NCBI GenBank assembly: GCA_022839105.1
Contig: JALHDH010000019.1
Location: 1-33,929 of the forward strand
Direction: 5' to 3'
Source of the DNA: a bacterium
GTDB taxonomy: Bacteria > Vulcanimicrobiota > Xenobia > Xenobiales > Xenobiaceae
DNA: 33,929 nucleotides
Numbering within the stretch: position 1 is the stretch's first letter; every line of letters begins with the position of its first letter. The notes below the pieces were generated by a model that saw nothing but the letters and a program-made list of their open reading frames with translations, searched no databases and was not told the DNA's origin. A program made the translations under genes and the position numbers. This document shows, piece by piece, positions 7,353 to 18,305 of this stretch.

Positions 7353-9101
7353 GGTTCCCAGGGCCCGGTAGAGGATCACCGGCTCGGCCTCCCCCTTCAG
7401 CAGGACCGGGTCGGTGGCCTCGACCCGCAAAGCCGCACCCGCCAGTTCTCGAGAGACCCGATCCAGAAGGACGGGCGACTCCAAGGTGGCACTCAGGCCC
7501 TGCACCTCCGAGGCCCGCCGCACCGTTTCACCCAGCACGGTGTACTGCTTGTGGCTCTCGGCCCCCACGGTGGCCAGCAGGACCTGGCCGGTGCAGATCC
7601 CCACCCCGACCTCGAAGCGCTCTTCAGGCCCCAGCTCCCAGCGCTCCCGCAACTCCTCGACGGCCTGCTGCATCTCCAGACCTGCCTGTACGGCCCGGAT
7701 CACCACCTGGGCCGGGTCCCGCCCCTGGTGCCTGAAGAGGACGATCTGGGCATCCCCCTGATAGGTCATGATCGTGCCGCCCCGACGCTCGTAGACCTGC
7801 CCGACCCGGCCATGATACTGGTTGAGGATCTCCAGGACCTCGAGGGGATTGCGCGACTCAGAAAGGGTGGTGTACCCCCGGATGTCGGTGAAGAAGACGG
7901 TCGCCTCCTCCTGGTTGCCCCCCAGGCTCATCGCCTGGTCCGACCTCAGCATCTCCGAGACCTGGCCCGGCGCCACGAACTGGCCCATGAGGTTCCTGAG
8001 CCCGACAGAGCGCAGGAGCCAGGCCAACCCGAAGGCCAGGACCACGCCCAGCACTCCTCCCAGGATTCCAATCCACCAGCCCAGGCGAAACAGGGCTCCC
8101 TGGCCCAAAAAGAGGAAGACGAGAATCCCACCGGCGGCCAGGGCCCCGAAGGACACGCCCCGAGCCCTGACGACCAGCGCCCCGGTGCCCAGGCAGGCCA
8201 GCAGCACGACCAGGAAATCCCACCCGGGAGAGGCCCTGCGCATGAACTCTCCGGACAACAAGGTGTCCAGCAGGGCCGCGTGGATCTCGACTCCTGGGCT
8301 CAACCCCAGAGGGGTGGCAAAGGTGTCCACCTCCGTCCCGGTCCCGTGGGCTCCGACCAGCACCAGACGCCCTCGAAGCTCCTCCTCGCCCACCTCTTCC
8401 CGCAGAACCCGGATATAGGAGAGGGGGGGCGGAGAAGCTCGAAAACGGATGGGGACCTCGAAGGGTTCGGTTCCCGAGGTGGGGATCCTCAGCTCACCTA
8501 CGGCCACCTGATCGGGTTGGAAGAGGAGCGGCGGATCCCCGGAATGGATCCGGAGCATCTGCAGCGCGGCCGAGGGGGCCGGAGGCTGCAGGGCCGCCAC
8601 GCCCAGAATCCCCCAACGAACGACCCCATCCGGATCCCTCTTGCGGTTGATCACCCCGATCCGCGCGGTGCCCTCCAGGCTCGGCAACAAGGGAGCAACC
8701 CGATTCTCCCGGGCGTCCTGCTCGGAGACCGACGAAGCCAGCACCCCCTTCCCGAAGTCCCGCAAGGCCCGGGCGAACTCCAGATCGTCCTCCATCCCCC
8801 CGGCTCCGACGCTGTCGAAGACCAGGTCGAAGAAGACGGCTTCGGCCCGATGCCGTTGCAGGACCCGCAGCAGACGCGCGTGCACGCTGCGGGGCCATGG
8901 GAAGGGCCCCAGGGCCTCGAGACTGGCGGGATCGATCCCGATCACCGCGATGCGGGGATCCCTCGTCCCCTGCCTGCTCCACCTCAGATGATGGTCATGA
9001 AGGACGCCTTCCAGGACGCGGACCGGTTCCAGGCAGGAGAGCAGGAAGACCAGCAGGGCCAGAAGAGCGAAGGCCAGGAAGAAACCGACGCGCCGTCTCA
9101 T
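7338..9101 (-). CDS. CHASE2 receptor with class III cyclase domain lacking the transition-state Asn/Arg
   Basis: A 587-residue membrane receptor. It starts at the ATG at 9101, which overlaps the stop of the upstream cyclase gene as ATGA, so the two are translationally coupled. Order: a membrane helix (about 6-24); an extracytoplasmic CHASE2 domain (about 30-300, with VIGIDPASLEALGPFPWPR); three membrane helices (about 300-375); and a cyclase domain (about 397-580). Both metal-binding Asp residues are present: Asp406 in FFTDIRGYT and Asp450 in YQGDAQIVLF. The usual TVNxASR motif reads TVRRASE, so the transition-state Asn and Arg are Arg528 and Glu532. The adenine-contacting Lys position is Thr446 and its partner is Thr521. 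A homodimer should be poorly active or inactive. It could supply the metal half of a heterodimeric site with its neighbour. Confidence 0.88.
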   Translation of the reverse strand: MRRRVGFFLAFALLALLVFLLSCLEPVRVLEGVLHDHHLRWSRQGTRDPRIAVIGIDPASLEALGPFPWPRSVHARLLRVLQRHRAEAVFFDLVFDSVGAGGMEDDLEFARALRDFGKGVLASSVSEQDARENRVAPLLPSLEGTARIGVINRKRDPDGVVRWGILGVAALQPPAPSAALQMLRIHSGDPPLLFQPDQVAVGELRIPTSGTEPFEVPIRFRASPPPLSYIRVLREEVGEEELRGRLVLVGAHGTGTEVDTFATPLGLSPGVEIHAALLDTLLSGEFMRRASPGWDFLVVLLACLGTGALVVRARGVSFGALAAGGILVFLFLGQGALFRLGWWIGILGGVLGVVLAFGLAWLLRSVGLRNLMGQFVAPGQVSEMLRSDQAMSLGGNQEEATVFFTDIRGYTTLSESRNPLEVLEILNQYHGRVGQVYERRGGTIMTYQGDAQIVLFRHQGRDPAQVVIRAVQAGLEMQQAVEELRERWELGPEERFEVGVGICTGQVLLATVGAESHKQYTVLGETVRRASEVQGLSATLESPVLLDRVSRELAGAALRVEATDPVLLKGEAEPVILYRALGTSEPG

Positions 9102-10828
9102 CGGAAGGGAGCGTCCAGCTCCACCCGTCGGGCCCGGAAGACCGGCACGGGCTGGGACTTGCCCTTCAGGGAGATCGGCGGGAGCGCATCGGCCTGGATG
9201 ACGCCCGAGGCGGCCGTCATGGTCGTCTCCGAGATCAGCACGTCCACCCCCATCTTCAAGGCCGCGGCGTACAGCCGCGCGGCGACGTTGGTGGTATCCC
9301 CGATGGCAGCAAACTCCTTGTGCTGCTCGGACCCGACGAATCCCACGGCCAGGGGCCCGGTGCAGACCCCGGCATGCACCGAGGCCAGGGCGGGCTCCTC
9401 CACCTTCCATTCCTGAACCAGGGGGGCCGCCTCGGCAAGGATCTCCAGGGCTGCCGCCGTGGCTGCCGCGGCGTGCCCGGCGAACTCACGCGGGGCCCCG
9501 AAAAGGACCATCTGGGCGTCTCCCTGGAAGTCCATCACCCTCCCTCCCCAGGCCTGGAGGATCCCGGTAGCCCGCGAAGTGAACTGATTGCGCCTCTGCA
9601 GAAGCGTCGCGGCGTCCCAGGATTGCTGTTTCAGACAGGCGGGCAGGCTGAAGAACATCACCGTGCAGACCTGCTGGCGACCGCCCAGGCTGGCCTCTCC
9701 ACCGGGTTGAAGGACCTCCCGGAGCAGCTCCGGAGCCAGGAACTGCCCCAGCAGGCGCCTGGAACGAAGAAAATGAAGGGCCGTGGTGGAAAGGGCCACC
9801 CCCGCCAGGGTGAGCCACGGCAGGACCAGATCCAGCCAGAGGCCCAGGCGGAAGGCCGCCAGGTTCAAGACCGCGCAACCCAGGGCCGTGCCCAGGACCA
9901 GCAGGGCCTGCCCCCCAGGCCTCAGGAGGGGCAGACCGAAGCCCAGGATCAGGGCCAGGCTCAGCGGCAGGAGGGCCTGTCCGGGGCGGCCGGGGCGGTG
10001 CACCAGGCGCCCCGAGAGCAGGGTATCCAACAAGGCCGCCTCGACCTGGACAGCCCTCAGGGTGCCGCCGCTGGTCAGGACCTCATCGCGGGCCTCGTCG
10101 GCGAAGTTGCCGACCAGCGCCGCCGCCCCTTCCAGGCGACGAAGAACCGGCGAGTCGGGCTTCAGGATGCGGGCAGCGGAGATGGGATGCAGGGGCGAGT
10201 TCGAGGCCTCCTGACCGGGGGCCGCGCTTCGCGGGAACTGGACCCAGACCCGATATTCCGGGTCGGTGGGGATCCGACGGGCTCCAACCTGGACCCATCC
10301 CGAGCCGAAGCGGATCTCGCCAGGCGACACCCCTTCCAAGGCCGCCAGCATAAGAAGGCCCGGGCCGGGACCGGGGGATGGGCCGGGCACGGCCAGGCGG
10401 ATCCGGCGAACCACGCCGTCCAGTTCGGGTTCGAAGATCGAGGCCGTCGCAAGGGTCCGGGGCGGCACCCCTCGAGCCCCAGGCTCCGAGCGCACGGCGG
10501 CCACGGGAAAACGCCCCAGGGCGGAGGCCAGGCTGGCCCAGCCCGAGGAGGGCGGATCCATCAGGTACAGTCCCCGGACTCCCCCGTCGGCCAGCAGATC
10601 CAGCAGGCGAAGGGCCGTCGGGCCGCTCCAGCCGGCCTGACCGAGCTCCTCGTCCAGGCCGATGGGCCGGATGCGCAGATCGGTGGGGAATTCCAAAAGG
10701 CCCGAACGCAGATCGTAGAAACCGAGTTCCAGGGTCTCCACCCGGGCGTTCCCCGAGAAGGACTGGCACACAAGCCACAAGGCCAGGGCCAGCGCCAGGG
10801 CCAGGGCATGCTCCCGGGAACGGATCAA
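9098..10828 (-). CDS. CHASE2-like receptor with cyclase domain lacking the first metal Asp
   Basis: A 576-residue membrane receptor and partner of the next gene. I prefer the TTG at 10828, five bases after GGAGG; the GTG at 10834 overlaps that GGAGG. Order: a membrane helix (about 6-24), a divergent CHASE2-like extracytoplasmic region (about 25-285), three membrane helices (about 285-355), and a cyclase domain (about 385-570). The first metal Asp is lost: FFSLPACL replaces F(T/S)DIxGFT, with Ser394 at the Asp position. The second is kept (Asp437 in FQGDAQMVLFG). The transition-state residues Asn514 and Arg518 are intact in GDTTNVAAR. The two purine-selecting positions are Asp433 and Ala507 instead of Lys and Asp/Thr, so the nucleotide used is uncertain. 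The gene follows the FecR gene closely and overlaps the next cyclase gene by 4 bases. Confidence 0.85.
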   Translation of the reverse strand: MIRSREHALALALALALWLVCQSFSGNARVETLELGFYDLRSGLLEFPTDLRIRPIGLDEELGQAGWSGPTALRLLDLLADGGVRGLYLMDPPSSGWASLASALGRFPVAAVRSEPGARGVPPRTLATASIFEPELDGVVRRIRLAVPGPSPGPGPGLLMLAALEGVSPGEIRFGSGWVQVGARRIPTDPEYRVWVQFPRSAAPGQEASNSPLHPISAARILKPDSPVLRRLEGAAALVGNFADEARDEVLTSGGTLRAVQVEAALLDTLLSGRLVHRPGRPGQALLPLSLALILGFGLPLLRPGGQALLVLGTALGCAVLNLAAFRLGLWLDLVLPWLTLAGVALSTTALHFLRSRRLLGQFLAPELLREVLQPGGEASLGGRQQVCTVMFFSLPACLKQQSWDAATLLQRRNQFTSRATGILQAWGGRVMDFQGDAQMVLFGAPREFAGHAAAATAAALEILAEAAPLVQEWKVEEPALASVHAGVCTGPLAVGFVGSEQHKEFAAIGDTTNVAARLYAAALKMGVDVLISETTMTAASGVIQADALPPISLKGKSQPVPVFRARRVELDAPFR

Positions 10829-10857
10829 GGCCACCTCCAGGCGCCCGCGAATCCGGA

Positions 10858-12036
10858 TCAGGGGGTCTCGGGTTCCGGGGCCGGGTCGGCGGGCTGGCTC
10901 CAGCCTTCGGTCTCGAACCAGGTCTGACTGGCCCGCCCCAGGGGCTTGCCCTTGGAATCCAGGGCGATCAGGCGCCAGAAGTAGCGCCCCGGCTGGAGCG
11001 GCGGGCCGTTGACGGGATAACCGACCTGGGGCTGGGCAATCCGGGCCGTCCAGTTCAAGGTGGCCATGCCTTCATCGCGGCTGAGCAGAAGGACGTACCC
11101 TGCGGCCTTCTCGACCGGCGCCCAGACGAAGCTGGGTGCCTCCGTGCCCAGGCCGGCCTGGTCGGGACTCAGGCCCGTGGGGAAGTCAGGGGTCTTGGAA
11201 CGGTTGCGTCCGGCCCCGGAGATCGCCCCCCCCAGCAACCCTCCCATGGGAACCCGCGACGAGACCTGGGAGGCCGCGAAGTCGCGAGCGGCCTGGGCCG
11301 GGTCGGTGACCACGTCCAGGGCCATCCCCCCGTAGTAGCTGACGGCTCCGGTGCCCGTGGCCGCCATCAAGGGTCCCGCCACCTGATTGAAGGTCCGCCA
11401 CCCCTGCATGACTTCCTGACGCAACTGTTCGGGATCCTCATAAGTCTTGACCACCGGGACCGTGGCCGGGTCGAAGGTGACCCGGGTGCCGGCTTCGGCA
11501 AGCACGGTTTCGCCCACGGCCGGCCGAACCTCGACCGAGCCTTCCAGGACGCTGAGGGTCGTCGGGCCATCCGTCGTGGCTTCAACCACGAACTCGGTCC
11601 CCTTGATGCCCATCACCCCGCCGGAGGTCTGGACCTGAAGCTCGCTGCGCTGACGGGTCACCCGGGCCCAGATTCCCCCCGCTTTGAGGACGATGCGACG
11701 GAACCCCTCCTGCCCCACGGACTCGACCTGACGCTCGCCCACGATCTGGATCTCGGAATCCTGGTTGACGCCGACCCGACCGCCGACATCGAATTCCAGG
11801 GTCGCCACCGACTTGTGCCCGGTGCGGACGTGGTCGAGGAGGCGGCTGCGGAGCTCCGGCCAGGCGGCATACCAGGTCCCGCTGGCGGGGCGATAGGTGA
11901 CCTCACCCGAGACCTGCACCAGGGTGGCCACGCCCTCGCCCCCTTGAGCCCGGACCGGAAGACCCGGGATGGCAAAGAGCGGCAACAAGACCGCGACCAG
12001 GACCAGGATGCGGAAACGATGGGCACGGAATCTCAA
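10858..12036 (-). CDS. Exported FecR-domain protein with a C-terminal beta-sandwich
   Basis: About 392 residues. The TTG at 12036 lies 8 bases after GGAGG; the GTG at 12045 overlaps that GGAGG and is less likely. A basic N-terminus and hydrophobic stretch ending in PVRAQ form a signal peptide. The FecR domain (about residues 35-205) shows the RTGHKSVATLEF, VGVNQDSEIQI and TSGGVMGIKGTEFVV repeats that make up its beta-roll. Residues about 300-380 (SFVWAPVEKAAGYVLLLSRD to GRYFWRLIALDSKG) look like a fibronectin-III or similar beta-sandwich. In E. coli FecR relays an iron signal to a sigma factor, but no sigma factor or TonB receptor is present here. FecR-domain proteins are often neighbours of CHASE2 receptors, so a periplasmic ligand or structural partner for the two cyclases is a reasonable inference. 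Confidence 0.82.
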   Translation of the reverse strand: MRFRAHRFRILVLVAVLLPLFAIPGLPVRAQGGEGVATLVQVSGEVTYRPASGTWYAAWPELRSRLLDHVRTGHKSVATLEFDVGGRVGVNQDSEIQIVGERQVESVGQEGFRRIVLKAGGIWARVTRQRSELQVQTSGGVMGIKGTEFVVEATTDGPTTLSVLEGSVEVRPAVGETVLAEAGTRVTFDPATVPVVKTYEDPEQLRQEVMQGWRTFNQVAGPLMAATGTGAVSYYGGMALDVVTDPAQAARDFAASQVSSRVPMGGLLGGAISGAGRNRSKTPDFPTGLSPDQAGLGTEAPSFVWAPVEKAAGYVLLLSRDEGMATLNWTARIAQPQVGYPVNGPPLQPGRYFWRLIALDSKGKPLGRASQTWFETEGWSQPADPAPEPETP

Positions 12037-12114
12037 GACAGGCACCTCCCAGAACAGGACCTGAAGCAGTTCCCCGCCGGCTCCAGAGGTTCCTCCGATC
12101 CGCCGGGCCAGGCC

Positions 12115-14805
<2,691 letters not shown>

Positions 14806-14911
14806 TCCCTGAGAATTTTCCTCAAGCGGTCAAACTCCTTCAAGTCGGGACAAGAGGCGCCTGCACGGGCCTTCGATGCGCGAGCCCGACCCGCGGGCAG
14901 GAGGAGGCCCG

Positions 14912-16657
14912 ATGATTTGTTCGAAGCCGTCAGGAATCTGTCTTCTTGGGAGGCGATCCGCCCTGACGGAAGCATTGGAACAGACCCCCATCGCGGGGAA
15001 GTTCGTTTTCAAGGAAGAGTTGGCCTCGCAGGCCGGGCTTCGCCTGTTCACGGCCACCGAGGTGCAGACCGGGCGCTTGGTGCTGCTCCGGGAGTTCTAT
15101 CAATCCGAGAGCGATCCGTCCTTCCCCGACCGCTTCCAGTTGGAGGTGGAACGACTCAGGGCCCTCGACCACCCGACGATTCCCACCACCATTGAAGGCA
15201 CCAGCGAAGGGAATCTGCACTACCTGGTCCGGGAGTATACCGGAGGCGAGCCCCTGCTCCGCTTCAGGGAGCACAGCCCGGCCCAGGTCCGGGCCCGAGC
15301 CGAGACCTGGACCAACAGCCTGGCCGAGGTCCTCGAAGAACTCCATGCCCAGAAACCTCCGTTCGTCGTGGGACAATTCGGACCGGAGGATGTCCTGGTC
15401 ACCACCATGGGGCGACTGCGCTTCCTTCCCGTGCGCCTGGAGAGCCTGCAGGCCCCCGACACCCTGGACGAATTCGCCGAGTCTTCCCAGCAGACCGTCC
15501 AGATCCCCTCCTTCTTCGATGTCCATCGCCTGATCTGCCTGGCATGGTGGATGCTCACCGGGCAGGTCCCGGTCCTGGGCCAGTCTCCCGGAACCCTCAA
15601 CCCGGAAGAGTATCCGGAGATCTCGCCTCAGTGGCTCCGCGGCCTGCAGGCCGCCCTGGACCCGACCTATCCCGACCCTCCCCAGACCATCACCCAGTTG
15701 CGCATGCTGCTCCTCGGTCAGGAGACGGTCTCCTCCGAGAAGCCCCCCAAACTGGAATACGAGGTCGCCGATGTCAAGCACCTGAACGGCCCGAAGGGCC
15801 GTCGGGTGGTCCAGGGCATCCTGAAGGTCTGGAACTCTGGCGGAGGCGAGTTGAACGGCTACTGCCGCTCGACGCAGCGCTGGGTCCGAATCCTGCCGAC
15901 CGCCTTCCAGGGCAACCAGGTCGAGCTCGAGTTCTGGATCGACTCTTCGGGCATGCGTGCGGCCGAGGAGCATCGCGCCCATGTCTTCCTCCGTTCCCAG
16001 AACTCGGAAGTGGACATCCCGGTCCTGGTCACCACCCCTCCCCACTGGCTCTCACTCCTGGCTGATCCGATCGCGGCCCTCTTCCCCCTTCTTCCAGGCC
16101 TCCTGCTGATGATCCTGATGTGCACGGTCCTGTACACCGGTCAGGCCGGCGCCGAGGAATCCCTGCTGAAGTTGACCAGGGGTGAGCCCTTGGGCCAGAC
16201 CCTCAGCGAGGCGGTCCTCAAGGTCCGCATCCCACCCGGCGACAACGGACCGATCAACGCCCGGGTCTCGGCCACGATCGTCCTGGGCTGTTTTGTGCTG
16301 TGCCCCTTGCTGGTTCGGATGATCGTCCGGAGGTTTCCGCCGGATCAGAGGCGCCGATTGCTCCCGGCCGAACTCCTGGGCCACTTCAGCCCGCTGATCT
16401 GGCTGGCCATCCTGTGGAAGACCCGAACCTTCAACCACATCTCCTTCGCCCATCCCGATTTCCAGGTCCTGGACATCCGCCAGGTCCATCTGAGCAAGCT
16501 CATCCTGCTCAATCTCCTCTCGGCGACCTGGTTCTTCAGCCCGGTCCAGGACCGCCTCAAACCGCTCCTGGAGCGCAATGAATCCCTTCACGGCCTCGTG
16601 CGGATGGCTTTGCTCCTGCTCGTCCTCCTGGTGCTGGGATCCGTGCTGTTTTCCTGA
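14912..16657 (+). CDS. Membrane-anchored protein-kinase-like protein (pseudokinase)
   Basis: A 581-residue protein. The ATG at 14912 is chosen because AGGAGGAGG lies 4 bases upstream; an earlier in-frame ATG at 14876 has no such site. Residues about 25-265 follow a Ser/Thr kinase fold: FQLEVERLRALDHPTIP matches the alpha-C helix and GPEDVLV the PENILV loop. The catalytic residues are gone: the VAIK Lys is Arg (LVLLREF), HRDLKPEN reads VGQFGPED, and no DFG is found (LRFLPVRLES). A beta-rich domain follows (about 275-385), then five hydrophobic segments to the C-terminus. A phosphotransfer role is unlikely; a scaffold or nucleotide sensor is possible. It is divergent from ftsK, and the 106-base gap shows no convincing promoter. 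Confidence 0.72.
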   Translation: MICSKPSGICLLGRRSALTEALEQTPIAGKFVFKEELASQAGLRLFTATEVQTGRLVLLREFYQSESDPSFPDRFQLEVERLRALDHPTIPTTIEGTSEGNLHYLVREYTGGEPLLRFREHSPAQVRARAETWTNSLAEVLEELHAQKPPFVVGQFGPEDVLVTTMGRLRFLPVRLESLQAPDTLDEFAESSQQTVQIPSFFDVHRLICLAWWMLTGQVPVLGQSPGTLNPEEYPEISPQWLRGLQAALDPTYPDPPQTITQLRMLLLGQETVSSEKPPKLEYEVADVKHLNGPKGRRVVQGILKVWNSGGGELNGYCRSTQRWVRILPTAFQGNQVELEFWIDSSGMRAAEEHRAHVFLRSQNSEVDIPVLVTTPPHWLSLLADPIAALFPLLPGLLLMILMCTVLYTGQAGAEESLLKLTRGEPLGQTLSEAVLKVRIPPGDNGPINARVSATIVLGCFVLCPLLVRMIVRRFPPDQRRRLLPAELLGHFSPLIWLAILWKTRTFNHISFAHPDFQVLDIRQVHLSKLILLNLLSATWFFSPVQDRLKPLLERNESLHGLVRMALLLLVLLVLGSVLFS

Positions 16658-16662
16658 AAGAC

Positions 16663-16691
16663 TGGTCAACCGCCCCCCCATGTGATAGGGT
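16663..16691 (+). promoter_or_regulatory. Candidate promoter for rpoZ
   Basis: TGGTCA (16663-16668) and TAGGGT (16686-16691) are 17 bases apart. Both hexamers are imperfect. If used, transcription would start near 16698, at the edge of the hairpin described next. Weak call. Confidence 0.3.
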
Positions 16692-16698
16692 GAACGCT

Positions 16699-16723
16699 GA
16701 TGCCGCCCGCCGGCATCCTTTTT
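16699..16723 (+). terminator. Rho-independent terminator-like hairpin between the pseudokinase gene and rpoZ
   Basis: GATGCCG and CGGCATC pair over seven bases around the five-base loop CCCGC, followed by CTTTTT. It begins 42 bases after the pseudokinase stop, so termination of that transcript is the simple reading. It also ends only 22 bases before the rpoZ start, so it could lie in the rpoZ leader if the upstream promoter is real. Confidence 0.7.
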
Positions 16724-16745
16724 AAACGAAAACTGGAGGAATACG

Positions 16746-17093
16746 ATGCTCGTCGACCCGAGCCTGGACGACCTTCTGGAAAAGGTTGATAACAAGTTCA
16801 AGCTGGTGACCCTGGCCATGAAGCGAGCCCGACAGATCAACGACGGGCATCCCTTCCTGGACGAAGGGAATGCCGCCCGCCCTGTCAGCATGGCCCTGCA
16901 GGAAATCAACCAGGGGACGGTCTGTGTCCGGGACGCCTCCGACGTCGAGGAAGTGGAATCGGTCCGAGCCCTGCTGGCGGTCGAGGTGGATCAAGCCATC
17001 GCGACGATCGAGCGCGCCGAGGAAGAAGAACTCGCCCGCGCCCAGGCCCTGGAGTTCGAAGTCGAGGGCCCCACCGACAACGAAGGGGAATAG
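16746..17093 (+). CDS. rpoZ: RNA polymerase omega subunit
   Basis: A 115-residue protein. Omega chaperones the beta-prime subunit into RNA polymerase and stabilises it. The diagnostic N-terminal helix reads LLEKVDNKFKLVTLAMKRAR, ending in the RAR-Q-I motif, followed by the short P-V-S-M-A-L-Q-E-I stretch (conserved VtiAleEi). The C-terminal tail (about 70-115) is a Glu-rich helix, VEVDQAIATIERAEEEE, followed by an acidic end, as in several longer omega proteins. CTGGAGGAATACG precedes the ATG. The PilT-like gene begins three bases after the stop, so the two share an mRNA. Confidence 0.92.
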   Translation: MLVDPSLDDLLEKVDNKFKLVTLAMKRARQINDGHPFLDEGNAARPVSMALQEINQGTVCVRDASDVEEVESVRALLAVEVDQAIATIERAEEEELARAQALEFEVEGPTDNEGE

Positions 17094-17096
17094 AAG

Positions 17097-18305
17097 GTGA
17101 TCGAGTCGGGACTGGAGGGAATCCTGGAGCGTCTGACGCAGGTCTTGGAAGGCCTCGACGAGGCTTCCCGAGAGCCCTCTGAGGTTCCCTACTCGCTGGC
17201 CCAGCTCCTGGACCTGGCCGTCCAGCATCGGGCCTCCCTTCTCCATTTGAACGTCGGCAGCCCGCCGCTTCTGCGGATCAACGAGCAGCTCGTTCCCATC
17301 GGAGAGCAACGGCTCACCCGGGGGGACTGTCGGCATCTGCTGGCCCCCGTCATGAACCGCTCCCATCTTCAGAGCCTGGAGGGCGGCAAGGAGGTGGACC
17401 TGTGCCATGCGGCCGCAGGCACGGGCTTCCGCTTCAACCTGTACCGCGAGCGAGGCGAGATCTCCGCCTCGATCTGGAGGCTGCGGACCGACATCCCCCG
17501 CCTGGAGGATCTGGGCCTGTCGGGAGGTCTGGTCGAGCAGGTCCTGGCCGAGACCTCCGGGCTGGTCCTTCTGACCGGACACCCGCGCTGCGGCAAGATC
17601 AACACCCTGGCCTCCTTGCTCTCCCATCTGAACCTGCACCGTCCGGCCCGGATCGTCAGCCTGGAACAGCCCATCCAGTTCTGGCACCAGAACCACAAGG
17701 CCACGATGATCCAGCGCGAAGTCGGCAGCGATACCGCCAGCTTCGCCCACGGGGTCCAACAGGCCGTCCTGCAGGATCCCGATATCCTGGCCCTGAGCGA
17801 GTTGCCGGATCGGGACACCGCCGAACTGATCATCCGGGCTGCCGCCGGCGGACACCTGGTCCTGGCCGTCCTGGATGCCTCCAGTGCCGTCCGGGCCGTC
17901 GACCGCCTGGTTGGAACCTTCCAGGACGACCCCGACCCCCGCGTCGTCAAGACCCTGAGCCGGGCCCTGCGCCTGGTGATCTGCCAGACCCTGGTTCAGC
18001 GGGTCGATGGCCGGGGGATGATCCCGGCCTTCGAGATCCTCTTCAACAACGACGAGGTCCGTCAGGAGATCCGAGAGAGCCGCATCGACAGCCTGCACTG
18101 GATCATGCAGAACTCCGGAATGCAGACCCTGGGCAAGTCGCTTTCCCGCCTGGTGGAGGTCGGCCTGGTTTCCCAGGAGGAGGCCCTCCGCCATGTGGAG
18201 GACCCCTCCGAGCTGGAGCTGCCCATCGAGGCCTCGAGCTCGTTCGAAGGCTCGTCTTCCTCTCAGGCCTCCGTCGAAGAGACCCCGCTGATGTCCTGGC
18301 TCTGA
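17097..18305 (+). CDS. PilT/PilU-like secretion ATPase paralogue with degenerate active site
   Basis: A 402-residue protein. Its GTG start lies three bases past the rpoZ stop, with AGAAG/GAAGG-type sequence upstream. The fold follows PilT throughout: an N-terminal PAS-like domain with LLHLNVGSPPLLRINEQL (about 48-65), then the RecA-like core ending in SGMQTLGKSLSRLVEVGLVSQEEA, which matches the PilT C-terminus. Several ATPase motifs are altered. Walker A is GHPRCGKIN (161-169): Lys167 is kept but the Ser/Thr is Ile168. The Asp box reads EQP instead of EDP at 190-192. The His box keeps His253 but has Asp260 where TLHT is expected. The Walker B region keeps Glu235 in DPDILALSE. Type IV pilus retraction is therefore unlikely unless it works with another ATPase. 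No pilus gene is nearby. Confidence 0.82.
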   Translation: MIESGLEGILERLTQVLEGLDEASREPSEVPYSLAQLLDLAVQHRASLLHLNVGSPPLLRINEQLVPIGEQRLTRGDCRHLLAPVMNRSHLQSLEGGKEVDLCHAAAGTGFRFNLYRERGEISASIWRLRTDIPRLEDLGLSGGLVEQVLAETSGLVLLTGHPRCGKINTLASLLSHLNLHRPARIVSLEQPIQFWHQNHKATMIQREVGSDTASFAHGVQQAVLQDPDILALSELPDRDTAELIIRAAAGGHLVLAVLDASSAVRAVDRLVGTFQDDPDPRVVKTLSRALRLVICQTLVQRVDGRGMIPAFEILFNNDEVRQEIRESRIDSLHWIMQNSGMQTLGKSLSRLVEVGLVSQEEALRHVEDPSELELPIEASSSFEGSSSSQASVEETPLMSWL

